DNA from: Kitasatospora sp. NBC_00458
GTDB taxonomy: Bacteria; Actinomycetota; Actinomycetes; Streptomycetales; Streptomycetaceae
Assembly (NCBI RefSeq): GCF_036013975.1
Contig: NZ_CP107904.1
Location: 930,001 to 994,000, forward strand
Direction of reading: 5' to 3'
DNA length: 64,000 nt
In this document: piece by piece, positions 17,039 to 25,781 of the stretch
Layout: the number at the start of each line of letters is the position of its first letter
Numbering within the stretch: the first letter of the stretch is position 1
Notes under the pieces: model-generated
Database searches by the model: none
What the model was told of the DNA's origin: nothing
Seen by the model: the letters and a program-made list of their open reading frames with translations, nothing else
Translations under genes and position numbers: made by a program

Positions 17039-18064
17039 TTGCGCGTACTGCTGACCGGTCACCAGGGCTACCTCGGCACCGTGATGGCCCCGGTCCTCGC
17101 GGCGGCCGGGCACGAGGTCGTGGGGCTGGACGCCGGCCTGTTCGCGGACTGCGTCCTGGGCCCGGTGCCCGCGGACCCGCCGGGGCACCGGGTGGACCTG
17201 CGCGACGTCACGGCCGAGCACGTGGCCGGGGTGGACGCCGTGATCCACCTGGCCGCGCTGTCCAACGACCCGCTGGGCTCGCTGGCGCCGGACCTCACCT
17301 ACGACATCAACCACCACGCCTCCGTGCGGCTGGCCCGGCTGGCCCGGGACGCCGGGGTGCGGCGCTTCCTGTACGCGTCGACCTGCTCGGTCTACGGTGC
17401 CGCCGGCGGCGACGACCTGGTGACCGAGGACGCCCCGCTGCGCCCGGTGACGCCGTACGCGGAGTCCAAGGTGCGGGTGGAGGACGACCTGCACGCCCTG
17501 GCCGACGACGACTTCACCCCGGTGTACCTGCGCAACGCCACCGCCTTCGGCTTCTCGCCGCGGCTGCGCGCCGACATCGTGCTGAACAACCTGGTGGGCC
17601 ACGCGCTCCTGTCCGGCGAGGTGCTGGTGCTCTCCGACGGCACGCCCTGGCGGCCGCTGGTGCACGCCGCCGACATCGCGCGGGCCTTCGCGGCCGCGCT
17701 GGCCGCGCCGCGGGAGGCGGTGCACGACCGGGCGTTCAACATCGGCAGCGAGGCCAACAACGTCACCGTCGCCGAGATCGCCGGGCAGGTCGCCGAGGCG
17801 GTGTCCGGCGCGAAGGTGGTGATCACCGGGGAGAACGGTGCCGACCCGCGGTCCTACCGGGTGGACTTCTCCCGGTTCCGCGCCGCGCTGCCCGGCTTCG
17901 ACTGCGAGTGGACGGTGAAGCGGGGCGCGATCGAACTCGCCGACGCCTACCGGGAGTTCGGGCTGACCCGGGAGGCCTTCGAACAGCGCTTCACCCGGCT
18001 GGCCGTGCTGCGCGCGGCGTCCGGGGCCGGCACCGTCGACGACACCCTGCGGTGGCGCCGATGA
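17039..18064 (+). CDS. NAD-dependent epimerase/dehydratase (extended SDR)
   Basis: Extended short-chain dehydrogenase of 341 residues with the nucleotide-binding loop TGHQGYLG at residues 6-13, an active-site YAESK (Tyr and Lys about residues 140-144), and the VYLRNATAFGFSPRLR strand typical of sugar epimerase/reductases. It likely acts on a 4-keto sugar nucleotide made with the cytidylyltransferase and methyltransferase. The TTG at 17039 starts right after the deacetylase stop; GGAGGG at 17025-17030 is in place as ribosome-binding site. Exact stereochemical function cannot be assigned. Confidence 0.82.
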   Translation: MRVLLTGHQGYLGTVMAPVLAAAGHEVVGLDAGLFADCVLGPVPADPPGHRVDLRDVTAEHVAGVDAVIHLAALSNDPLGSLAPDLTYDINHHASVRLARLARDAGVRRFLYASTCSVYGAAGGDDLVTEDAPLRPVTPYAESKVRVEDDLHALADDDFTPVYLRNATAFGFSPRLRADIVLNNLVGHALLSGEVLVLSDGTPWRPLVHAADIARAFAAALAAPREAVHDRAFNIGSEANNVTVAEIAGQVAEAVSGAKVVITGENGADPRSYRVDFSRFRAALPGFDCEWTVKRGAIELADAYREFGLTREAFEQRFTRLAVLRAASGAGTVDDTLRWRR

Positions 18065-19374
18065 CCGCGGTGGGCGACCGGATGCACGCCCTGGTGGAGC
18101 GGCTGTACCCGATCTGCCGGAGCATCACCGGCGACGGCGTGCGCGCCACCCTGGACATCGTCGGCGAGCACCTCCCGCTGCGCGTGCACGAGGTGCCGAC
18201 CGGGACGCGGGTGCTCGACTGGACGGTGCCGCAGGAGTGGAACATCCGGGACGCGTACATCGCCGACGGCACCGGCCGGCGGGTCGTCGACTTCGCCGCG
18301 TCCAGCCTGCACGTGCTCGGCTACAGCGTCCCGGTGGCGGCGACCATGCCGCTGTCCGAGCTGCGCGGACACCTGCACACCCTGCCCGAGCACCCGTCCT
18401 GGGTGCCGTACCGCACCAGCTACTACAAGCCCGAGTGGGGGTTCTGCCTGGCCCAGGAGACCCTGGACGCGATGCCGGACGGCGAGTACGAGGTGCGGAT
18501 CGACTCCACGCTCGCGGACGGCCACCTCACCTACGCCGAGCACGTCGTCCCCGGGCAGGTCGCCGACGAGGTGATCGTCTCCTGCCACGTCTGCCACCCG
18601 GCGCTCGCCAACGACAACATGGCGGGCGTCGCGGTGGCGGTCTTCCTGGCGCAGGAGCTGGCGGAGCGGACCCCGTACTACACCTACCGGTTCATCTTCG
18701 CGCCGGGCACCATCGGGGCGATCACCTGGCTGGCCCGCAATGCGGAGCGGGTGGGCGGCACGGCCCCCGGTCAGGCGGAGCCGGGCACCGGGGGAAGGGT
18801 CGAGCACGGGCTGGTGCTGGCCTGCGCCGGCGACCGCGGCCGGCTGACGTACAAGCAGAGCAGGCGCGGCGACGCGGAGATCGACCGGGTGCTGCGGCAC
18901 GTCCTGCGCGAGAGCGGGCGACCGCACCAGGTCACCGAGTTCACGCCGTACGGCTACGACGAGCGGCAGTACTGCTCGCCCGGCTTCGACCTCGGCGTCG
19001 GATCGCTCAGCCGGACCCCGTACGCCGGGTACCCCGAGTACCACACCTCGGCGGACAACCCGGACTTCGTCTCCCCGGAGGCGCTGGCGGACACCCTCGC
19101 GGTCTGCCGGGAGGCGTTCGCCGTCCTCGACCGCAACCGGCGGTACCTCAACCTCAGCCCGTACGGCGAACCGCACCTGGGCCGGCGCGGATTGTACGAC
19201 TCGCTCGGCGGCCGCAGCGACGCCAAGCAGGCGCAGCTGGCCATGCTCTGGGTGCTCAGCCTCTCCGACGGCGGGCACAGCCTGCTGGACGTCGCCGAGC
19301 GGTCCGGGCTGCCGTTCGACACCGTCGCCGCCGCGGCCGACGCCCTGCACGGCGCCGGGCTGATCAAGGCATGA
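18061..19374 (+). CDS. DUF4910 aminopeptidase-like protein with winged-helix tail
   Basis: Protein of 437 residues of the DUF4910 family, which combines an M28-like zinc peptidase core with a C-terminal helical/winged-helix domain. Visible markers are ERLYPICRSITGDGVR at the start, WNIRDAYI, SCHVCHPALANDNMAG (about 178-193, the metal-binding region) and YGYDERQYCSPGFDLGVGSL (about 298-317). Homologues recur in surface-polysaccharide loci near cytidylyltransferases and are suspected of hydrolysing or transferring an amide on a modified sugar. No published reaction is known to me. ATG overlapping the upstream stop; its stop overlaps the flippase start. Confidence 0.8.
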   Translation: MTAVGDRMHALVERLYPICRSITGDGVRATLDIVGEHLPLRVHEVPTGTRVLDWTVPQEWNIRDAYIADGTGRRVVDFAASSLHVLGYSVPVAATMPLSELRGHLHTLPEHPSWVPYRTSYYKPEWGFCLAQETLDAMPDGEYEVRIDSTLADGHLTYAEHVVPGQVADEVIVSCHVCHPALANDNMAGVAVAVFLAQELAERTPYYTYRFIFAPGTIGAITWLARNAERVGGTAPGQAEPGTGGRVEHGLVLACAGDRGRLTYKQSRRGDAEIDRVLRHVLRESGRPHQVTEFTPYGYDERQYCSPGFDLGVGSLSRTPYAGYPEYHTSADNPDFVSPEALADTLAVCREAFAVLDRNRRYLNLSPYGEPHLGRRGLYDSLGGRSDAKQAQLAMLWVLSLSDGGHSLLDVAERSGLPFDTVAAAADALHGAGLIKA

Positions 19375-20711
19375 CGCGGATGGGCACCGAGGAGGAGCGG
19401 AGGACGGAACCGGCGGGCCCGCCCGGGCGGGCCCGCCGGACCTCCGGCCGGAGCGTCGCCGGCCGGCTGTCCTGGGGACTGGCCGACCAGGCGGTCTCCA
19501 GCATGACCAACTTCGCGGTGGGCGTCTTCGTGGCCCGCTCGCTGGGGGTGACCGCGTTCGGCGTGTTCAGCCTGGCCTGGCTGACCTACGGCCTGGTGCT
19601 CAACGTCGCCCGCGGGCTCGCCACGGACCCGCTGATGGTGCGGTTCAGCGGCGTGCCGGAGGCGGTCTGGCGCGCCGCGGCGGCCCGGTCGTCGGGGACC
19701 GCGCTCGTCATCGGCTCCTCCCTCGGCGCCGTCTGCTCGCTCATCGGGCTCGGCCTCGGCGGCCGGATCGGGCCCGCGTTCGTCTGCCTCGGCGCCGCCC
19801 TGCCGGCGCTGCTGCTCCAGGACTCCCGGCGGTTCGCGTTCTTCGCCGCCGGAGCCGGGCGGAAGGCGTTCACCAACGACCTCGTGCAGGGCGTCGCGCT
19901 CGTCCCGGCCATGGTCGTGGCGTCCCGGGTCAACACCGTGGCCGCCTTCCTGCTGGCCTGGGGCGCCGCCGCCGCGGTGGCCGCCGGGTACGGCTTCCTG
20001 CAGTCGGGCATCCGGCCCCGGGTGACCGCGGCCCGCGGGTGGCTCCGCGAGCAGCGCGACCTCGGCACCCGGTACCTGGCCGAGAACGTCAGCCTCAGCG
20101 CCGCCGGCCAGCTCCGGGCGTACGGGCTGGGCGCGATCGTCGGGGTCGGTGCGGTGGGGACGGTCCGGGGCGCCGAGCTCCTGCTCGGCCCCTTCCTCGC
20201 CCTGCTGATGGGACTGTCCCTGGTCACCGTCGCGGAGGCGGCCCGGGTGCTGCGGCAGGCACCGGACCGGCTCGGCGGGTTCTGCCTCCGGCTGGGCGGC
20301 GGGCAGGCCGCCGCCGCGCTGCTGTGGGGCTCCGCGCTGCTGCTGATGCCGGACCGGATCGGCGAGCTCGTCCTCGGCGACGTCTGGCACTCGTCCTCGG
20401 AGCTCATCGTGCCGGCCACCCTCGGCGTCGCCGGGGCCGGGCTCGGCAGCGGCGCGGCGGCCGGCCTGCGCGCACTCGCCGCGGCCCGGCGCAGCCTGCG
20501 CTGCCAACTGTTCGCCTCCGCCTGCTACCTCGGCGGCGGGCTCGGCGGAGCCGCCCTGGCCGGCACGGCCGGCTCCGCCTGGGGCGTCGCCACCGCGACC
20601 GCCTGCGGCTCGGCCGTGTGGTGGTGGCAGCTGAGGGCCGCCCTGCGCGAGCACCACCGAACTCCCGTCCCCCGTGTGGAGGACGGCATCCCCGAAGTGA
20701 GGACTCCATGA
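19371..20711 (+). CDS. Wzx-type polysaccharide flippase
   Basis: Integral membrane protein of 446 residues of the polysaccharide-transporter (MOP) superfamily, with about twelve hydrophobic segments from residue 40 onward. The first helix begins LSWGLADQAVSSMTNFAVGVFVARSLGV, the standard Wzx opening. It would turn lipid-linked repeat units to the outer leaflet for polymerisation. A hydrophilic Arg/Glu-rich leader of about 30 residues precedes it. The ATG overlaps the preceding stop by four bases and the stop overlaps the GT2 start, so it belongs to the same transcript. Confidence 0.82.
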   Translation: MTRMGTEEERRTEPAGPPGRARRTSGRSVAGRLSWGLADQAVSSMTNFAVGVFVARSLGVTAFGVFSLAWLTYGLVLNVARGLATDPLMVRFSGVPEAVWRAAAARSSGTALVIGSSLGAVCSLIGLGLGGRIGPAFVCLGAALPALLLQDSRRFAFFAAGAGRKAFTNDLVQGVALVPAMVVASRVNTVAAFLLAWGAAAAVAAGYGFLQSGIRPRVTAARGWLREQRDLGTRYLAENVSLSAAGQLRAYGLGAIVGVGAVGTVRGAELLLGPFLALLMGLSLVTVAEAARVLRQAPDRLGGFCLRLGGGQAAAALLWGSALLLMPDRIGELVLGDVWHSSSELIVPATLGVAGAGLGSGAAAGLRALAAARRSLRCQLFASACYLGGGLGGAALAGTAGSAWGVATATACGSAVWWWQLRAALREHHRTPVPRVEDGIPEVRTP

Positions 20712-21655
20712 CCGCCGTACCCCGGTTGAGCATCGGGCTGCCCGTCTACAACGGTGAGGAGTACCTCGCCGAGTCGCTCGACGCCCTGCTCGGCCAGACC
20801 TACGAGGACTTCGAGCTGGTCATCTCCGACAACGCCTCGACCGACGCGACGCAGGACATCTGCCGCCGCTACGCCGCGCGGGACACGCGCATCCGCTACC
20901 TCCGGCTGCCCCGGAACATCGGCGCCTCGCCGAACCACAACCACGTGTTCACCGAGTGCCGCGGCGAGCTGTTCAAGTGGGCCTCGCACGACGACCTGTA
21001 CGCCCGGGACCTGCTGCTGCGCTGCGTGGAGGCGCTGGACGAGCGGCCGGACGTGATCCTCGCGCACGCCGACCAGGCGGTCATCGACGGCGAGGGCCGG
21101 GTGAAGGTCCCCTACGACTACGGGCTCGCCACCGGCTCCCCGCACGCGCCGGAGCGGTTCCGCAGCATGCTGTTCGAACCCGGCGGCGACGACTTCTACG
21201 GGGTGATCCGGGCCGACGTGCTGCGCCGGGTCAAGCCGCTCGACAGCTACCACCACGCGGACCGCACCTTCGTCGCCGAGATCGGCCTGCGCGGGCGCTT
21301 CCACCAGGTGCCGGAGCTGCTGTACTTCCGCCGCGACCACCCCACCCGCGCCGAGCGGGCGAACCCCTCCAAGCGCTCCCGGTGCGTCAACCTGGACCCG
21401 CGCCGGGCCGGGCCGCTGCACCCGACGCCCCGGCTGCTCGCCGAGTACGTCTGGGGCTTCGTCGCGACGATCCAGCGGGTGCCGCTGTCCCCCGCCGACC
21501 GGCGCGCGTGCTACGGCCACCTCGCCGCCTGGGCGGCCAGCCGGGCCCGGCCGGGCGCCGGCGAGCGGGTCGAGGACCGCTCCCCGGTCGACCCGGACCG
21601 GCTCTCCGTCTCCGTGGACGCCCTGGTCGCCGGGCGCGAGGGGAGGCGGGCATGA
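20708..21655 (+). CDS. Glycosyltransferase family 2
   Basis: GT-A inverting glycosyltransferase of 315 residues. The N-terminus LSIGLPVYNGEEYLAESLDALLGQTY and the ELVISDNASTDATQ strand are classic for the family. The metal-binding Asp motif is in FKWASHDDLYARDLL (about residues 97-111). It adds one sugar to the lipid-linked intermediate. ATG overlapping the flippase stop; its own stop overlaps the following ATG. No membrane anchor is visible, which suggests it meets its acceptor at the membrane surface through other subunits. Confidence 0.88.
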   Translation: MTAVPRLSIGLPVYNGEEYLAESLDALLGQTYEDFELVISDNASTDATQDICRRYAARDTRIRYLRLPRNIGASPNHNHVFTECRGELFKWASHDDLYARDLLLRCVEALDERPDVILAHADQAVIDGEGRVKVPYDYGLATGSPHAPERFRSMLFEPGGDDFYGVIRADVLRRVKPLDSYHHADRTFVAEIGLRGRFHQVPELLYFRRDHPTRAERANPSKRSRCVNLDPRRAGPLHPTPRLLAEYVWGFVATIQRVPLSPADRRACYGHLAAWAASRARPGAGERVEDRSPVDPDRLSVSVDALVAGREGRRA

Positions 21656-23022
21656 CGGCCACCGGGAGAACCCCGGTGCGGGTCGGGGTGTTCGGCCTGC
21701 TCGGCTCCGGCAACCTCGGCAACGACGGCTCGCTCGAAGCCCTGCTCGGCTACCTCCGCACCGAGCACCCGGACGCGGTCGTCGACGCGCTGTGCGGCGG
21801 GCCCGAGGCCGTCACGAGCCGGTACGGGATCCCCGCGACCCGGCTGCACTGGTACCGCGGCGAGTACCGGACCGCGTCGCGGGCGGGCTCGATCGCGGCG
21901 AAGGGCCTCGGCAAGCTCGTCGACGCCGTCCGCACCGCCGCCTGGGTGCGCCGGCACGACGTGGTGATCGTGCCGGGGATGGGCGTCCTGGAGGCCACCC
22001 TGCCGCTGCGGCCGTGGGGCTTCCCGTACGCGCTGTTCCTGCTCTGCGCGAGCGGCCGGCTGCTGGGCACCCGGGTCGCGCTGGTCAGCGTCGGCGCGGC
22101 CTGGATCCGCAGCCGGCCGACCCGGGCCCTGGTGCGCTGGTCGGCGCGGCTGGCCGCCTACCGGTCGTACCGGGACGCGCCGTCCCGCGAGGCGATGCGG
22201 GCGATGGGCGTGGACACCCGGCGGGACGAGGTCTACCCGGACCTCGCCTTCTCCCTGCCGGCGCCGACGCCGGCGCCGGACGCGCCCGACGGCCCGGCGG
22301 GCCCGGTCTGCGTCGGCGTCATGGCCTTCCACGGCGGGAACGACGACCGCGCCCGGGCGGAGGAGATCCACCGGCGCTACCTCGACGGGACGACCCGCTT
22401 CGTCCGCGCGCTGGTCGAGGACGGCAGACGGGTCCGGCTGCTGATGGGCGACGACGTCGACAGACCGGTGGTCGCCGCGATCCTCGACGCGGTGGACTCG
22501 CCGCTGCTCACCGCCGCCTCGCCGGCCTCGCTGGCCGACCTGATGCGGGAGACGGCCGCCGCCGACACGGTGGTGGCGACCCGGTACCACAACCTGATCT
22601 GCGCGCTGAAGGCCGGCACCCCGACGCTCGCCCTGAGCTACGCGGCGAAGAGCGAGGCGCTGATGGCCCGGATGGGGCTGGGCGAGTACTGCCACCCGGC
22701 CCGCGAGGTCGACGCCGACCGGCTGATCGAGCAGTTCCGGGCGCTGGAGAAGCAGTCGCCGGAGCTGCGGCGGACCCTCGCCGAGCGGAACCTGGCCGCC
22801 CGCCGGGAGCTGGAAGGGCAGTTCAGCTCGTTGACGGCGGCCGTCTTCCCGGCGGCCGGCCGCGGCCGCGGCCGTTCCGGTGCCCAGGACCGGGGACAGG
22901 GCCGTGACCGGGACGGGGACCGGGAACAGGACCGGGACCGCGGCCGGAACCACGGCCACCCGCAGAACCGTGCCCACGCACACGACCACACCCACGACCA
23001 CGCCCCACGGGAGGCTCCATGA
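21652..23022 (+). CDS. Polysaccharide pyruvyl transferase family protein
   Basis: Protein of 456 residues related to CsaB/WcaK-type pyruvyl transferases, which place a ketal-linked pyruvate on a sugar using phosphoenolpyruvate. Diagnostic segments are VGVFGLLGSGNLGNDGSLEALLGYL at the start and ATRYHNLICALKAGTPTLALSYAAKSE (about residues 303-329), where the histidine is part of the catalytic region. From about residue 400 the protein ends in a low-complexity tail of Arg-Asp-Gly and then His-Asp-Thr-Pro repeats unlike the family. The tail codons run directly into the next gene, whose ATG overlaps the stop. Pyruvylation would give the polymer negative charge. Confidence 0.83.
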   Translation: MTATGRTPVRVGVFGLLGSGNLGNDGSLEALLGYLRTEHPDAVVDALCGGPEAVTSRYGIPATRLHWYRGEYRTASRAGSIAAKGLGKLVDAVRTAAWVRRHDVVIVPGMGVLEATLPLRPWGFPYALFLLCASGRLLGTRVALVSVGAAWIRSRPTRALVRWSARLAAYRSYRDAPSREAMRAMGVDTRRDEVYPDLAFSLPAPTPAPDAPDGPAGPVCVGVMAFHGGNDDRARAEEIHRRYLDGTTRFVRALVEDGRRVRLLMGDDVDRPVVAAILDAVDSPLLTAASPASLADLMRETAAADTVVATRYHNLICALKAGTPTLALSYAAKSEALMARMGLGEYCHPAREVDADRLIEQFRALEKQSPELRRTLAERNLAARRELEGQFSSLTAAVFPAAGRGRGRSGAQDRGQGRDRDGDREQDRDRGRNHGHPQNRAHAHDHTHDHAPREAP

Positions 23023-23576
23023 AGGTGACCGAAGTCCCGGCGATCGCCGGCGCGTACCTGTTCGAACCGACGCCGTACGCCGACGAGCGCGGCTTCTTCT
23101 GCCGCACGTTCGACGCCGAGGTGGTCCGCTCGGTCGGCCTCGACCCGGACGCCTTCGTCCAGCACAGCGTGTCCCGCTCGGTCCGCGGCGTGCTGCGCGG
23201 CCTGCACCTGCGCTCCGGCGCCGGCGAGGCCAAGCTGGTGCGCTGCTCGTACGGGAAGGTCTTCGACGTCGTCGTGGACCTGCGGCCGGACTCGCCGACC
23301 TACCGCAACCGGGCCTTCTTCGAGCTGAGCGGCGAGACGCAGGTGAGCGTGTACATCCCGGCGGGCTGCGCGCACGGGTTCCAGGCGCTGACCGACACCG
23401 CCGACGTCTCGTACCGGATCGACCGCCCGCACGACCCGGCCGAGGACGTGACGATCGCCTTCGACGACCCCGAACTCGCCGTCCCCTGGCCGCTGCCGGC
23501 CGTGTCGGTGTCCGAGCGGGACCGGAAGGCGCCGAGCCTCGCCGAGGTCCTCCGGCACGAGGGGCGGCCGGCGTGA
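23019..23576 (+). CDS. rfbC: dTDP-4-dehydrorhamnose 3,5-epimerase family protein
   Basis: RmlC-type cupin of 185 residues, the normal family length. It has FEPTPYADERGFFCRTF near the start, the VLRGLHLRSG segment holding the catalytic histidine (about residue 65), and VYIPAGCAHGFQALTDTADVSYRID (about residues 110-134). It epimerises C3 and/or C5 of a 4-keto-6-deoxy sugar nucleotide; without rfbA, B and D in the window it may act on the CDP- or dTDP-sugar of this locus. ATG overlaps the previous stop and is preceded by GGGAGG. The stop overlaps the next GTG. Confidence 0.88.
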   Translation: MKVTEVPAIAGAYLFEPTPYADERGFFCRTFDAEVVRSVGLDPDAFVQHSVSRSVRGVLRGLHLRSGAGEAKLVRCSYGKVFDVVVDLRPDSPTYRNRAFFELSGETQVSVYIPAGCAHGFQALTDTADVSYRIDRPHDPAEDVTIAFDDPELAVPWPLPAVSVSERDRKAPSLAEVLRHEGRPA

Positions 23577-24982
23577 ACACCCAGGACACCCGGGACGCCC
23601 GGGACACCCCCGACAGCCCCGACACCCCCGACAGCCGCGACACCCGGGGCCCGCAGGACGCCGCCGACGGGTTCAGCCTGCCCCGGTCGCGGCGGGCGAA
23701 CGAGCGGCTGCACGCGCTCGTCCCCGGCGGCGCCCACACCTACGCCAAGGGCGACGACCAGTACCCCGAGAACCTGGCGCCGGTCATCAGCCACGGCCGC
23801 GGCGCCCACGTCTGGGACGTCGACGGCAACCGCTACGTCGAGTACGGCTCCGGCCTGCGGTCGGTCAGCCTCGGCCACGCCCACCCGCGCGTCCTGGAGG
23901 CGGTGCGGCGGGAACTCGACCGCGGCAGCAACTTCGTCCGGCCGTCGATCGTGGAGGTCGAGGCGGCGGAACGCTTCCTGGCCACGGTGCCGACCGCCGA
24001 GATGGTGAAGTTCGCGAAGAACGGCTCCGACGTCACCACCGCCGCCGTGCGGCTCGCCCGCGCCGTCACCGGGCGCCCGCGGGTGGCCGTCTGCGGCGAC
24101 CAGCCGTTCTTCTCCGTCGACGACTGGTTCATCGGCACCACTCCGCTGTCCGCCGGTATTCCGGCCGAGACCACCGAGCTCACCGTGGCGTTCCCCTACG
24201 GGGACCTGGCCGCCACGGAGGAGCTGCTCACCCGGTACCGGGACGAGGTCGCCTGCCTGGTCCTGGAACCGGCCGGCCACGCCGAACCGCCGCCCGGGTA
24301 CCTCGCCGGCCTGCGCGAGCTGGCCGACCGGCACGGCTGCGTCCTGGTCTTCGACGAGATGATCACCGGCTTCCGCTGGTCCGAGGCGGGCGCCCAGGGC
24401 CTGTACGGCGTCGTCCCCGACCTCTCCACCTTCGGCAAGGCGCTGGGCAACGGGTTCGCCGTCTCCGCCCTGGCCGGGCGCCGCGACCTGATGGAGCTGG
24501 GCGGGCTGCGGCACTCCGGCGACCGGGTGTTCCTGGTGTCCACCACGCACGGTGCGGAGACGCACTCGCTGGCCGCCGCGATGGCCGTGCAGACCACCTA
24601 CCGGGAGGAGGGCGTCACCGCCCGGCTGCACGCCCTCGGCGAGCGGTTGGCCGCCGGTGTCCGCGAGGCCGCCGCGTCCGAGGGCGTCGGCGACCACCTC
24701 GTCCTGAGGGGCCGGGCCAGCAACCTCGTCTTCGCCACCCTCGACGAGGACCTGCAGCCGTCGCAGCGGTACCGCACCCTGTTCCTGCGCCAGCTCCTCG
24801 CGGGCGGAGTGCTGGCCCCGTCCTTCGTGGTGAGCAGCGCGCTCGACGAGGCCGACATCGCGCACACCGTCGACGTGGTGGCCCGGGCGTGCGCCGTGTA
24901 CCGGAAGGCGCTGGACGCCGCCGACCCCGCCCCCTGGCTCGCCGGTCGGCCGGTGAAGCCGGTGTTCCGCCGCCTGGCGTGA
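23573..24982 (+). CDS. Class III PLP aminotransferase, glutamate-1-semialdehyde aminomutase-like
   Basis: Protein of 469 residues. After a 38-residue Asp-Thr-Pro-Arg repeat leader it carries a complete HemL-like fold: HVWDVDGNRYVEYGSGLRSVSLGH, MVKFAKNGSDVTTAAVRLAR for substrate/cofactor binding, VFDEMITGFRW with the PLP-contacting Asp, and STFGKALGNGF with Lys289 as Schiff-base lysine. HemL homologues inside sugar loci are not heme genes; they probably transfer or shift an amino group on a sugar or a side-chain acid. GTG start overlapping the preceding stop. It is the last gene of the polysaccharide operon and is followed by a hairpin. Confidence 0.85.
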   Translation: MNTQDTRDARDTPDSPDTPDSRDTRGPQDAADGFSLPRSRRANERLHALVPGGAHTYAKGDDQYPENLAPVISHGRGAHVWDVDGNRYVEYGSGLRSVSLGHAHPRVLEAVRRELDRGSNFVRPSIVEVEAAERFLATVPTAEMVKFAKNGSDVTTAAVRLARAVTGRPRVAVCGDQPFFSVDDWFIGTTPLSAGIPAETTELTVAFPYGDLAATEELLTRYRDEVACLVLEPAGHAEPPPGYLAGLRELADRHGCVLVFDEMITGFRWSEAGAQGLYGVVPDLSTFGKALGNGFAVSALAGRRDLMELGGLRHSGDRVFLVSTTHGAETHSLAAAMAVQTTYREEGVTARLHALGERLAAGVREAAASEGVGDHLVLRGRASNLVFATLDEDLQPSQRYRTLFLRQLLAGGVLAPSFVVSSALDEADIAHTVDVVARACAVYRKALDAADPAPWLAGRPVKPVFRRLA

Positions 24983-24992
24983 CGTCCCGTCG

Positions 24993-25020
24993 CGTCACGC
25001 CACCGTGGTGTGGCGTGACG
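24993..25020. terminator. Hairpin between convergent genes
   Basis: Perfect 11-base inverted repeat (arms 24993-25003 and 25010-25020, arm sequence CGTCACGCCAC) with a 6-base loop. It lies 11 bases past the last polysaccharide gene and ahead of the convergent phosphatase gene, so it could stop transcription from both sides. There is no T-run, as is common for actinomycete terminators. Confidence 0.7.
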
Positions 25021-25055
25021 TGGCCCGGCCTGACGTCACGTAACACGGCGCAACG

Positions 25056-25781
25056 TCAGCGCCCTTCCCGCAGAACGACTTCGGCCGTCCGGTCGACCGA
25101 CCACGCGGTCGCCGGCACCACCGCCAGCGCGGTGCACCAGCCGCCGAAGGCGTCGGTCGGGTAGTGCGCGCCCAGCGCGACCTGCGCCCAGCCCATGACG
25201 GCGCCGGCGGGCAGCGCCGCGGCGAGCACGAGCAGGACGCCGGTCCGCCCGCCGGGGCCGCCGCCGAGCCCGTCCCGGCCCCGGCGGCGGGTCGCGAGCA
25301 GCACCGCCACGACGGCGAGCGCCGTGGCGAAGGCGGTGTGCCCGCTCGGGTAGGACAGGTACCCGCCGTGGATGGTGCGTCCCACCAGGTGCTTGAGCAG
25401 CGTCGTCGCCCCCACGGTGATTCCGGCGCCGGCGACGACCAGCACCGCCGCGCGAGGACGCCGGAGCAGCAGGCAGCCCGCCACCATGGCCACGACCAGC
25501 GCCGCGGCTCCCGCCGGCTCCCCCAGGGCGTCGACCGCCAGCGCGACGGACCGCCACGGCGGCCCCACACCGTCCACCTCCGCCTGGATCCGCGCGTCCA
25601 CCGCGGTGGGCCCGCCCTCGCCGGCGTACCGGATCCCGAGCACGAGGACCAGCAGCGCCGCGAGGGCCGCGACCAGTCCGAGCCCCGCGCGCAGCGACGG
25701 GGGCAGCACCACGGCCGCCGGCCGGCGGCCGGCCGCACGCACCGGTCCTGACGTCCGATCGGGCTCCACCTCTTCAGGCAT
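25056..25781 (-). CDS. PAP2-family membrane phosphatase
   Basis: Membrane phosphatase of 241 residues on the opposite strand, with five or six hydrophobic segments. The three PAP2 motifs are visible: KHLVGRTIHG (motif 1, modified), YPSGHTAF (motif 2, catalytic His) and ALGAHYPTDAFGG (motif 3, with the nucleophilic His). Family members dephosphorylate lipid phosphates such as undecaprenyl pyrophosphate, which would recycle the carrier lipid used by the neighbouring polysaccharide locus. That link is inferred from position. It is convergent with the operon before it and divergent from the NRPS block. Confidence 0.88.
   Translation of the reverse strand: MPEEVEPDRTSGPVRAAGRRPAAVVLPPSLRAGLGLVAALAALLVLVLGIRYAGEGGPTAVDARIQAEVDGVGPPWRSVALAVDALGEPAGAAALVVAMVAGCLLLRRPRAAVLVVAGAGITVGATTLLKHLVGRTIHGGYLSYPSGHTAFATALAVVAVLLATRRRGRDGLGGGPGGRTGVLLVLAAALPAGAVMGWAQVALGAHYPTDAFGGWCTALAVVPATAWSVDRTAEVVLREGR

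Noticed and set aside
23573..24982. HemL (tetrapyrrole synthesis) for the class III aminotransferase
   Set aside because: It is the last gene of a polysaccharide operon and has an extra repeat leader; no heme genes adjoin.
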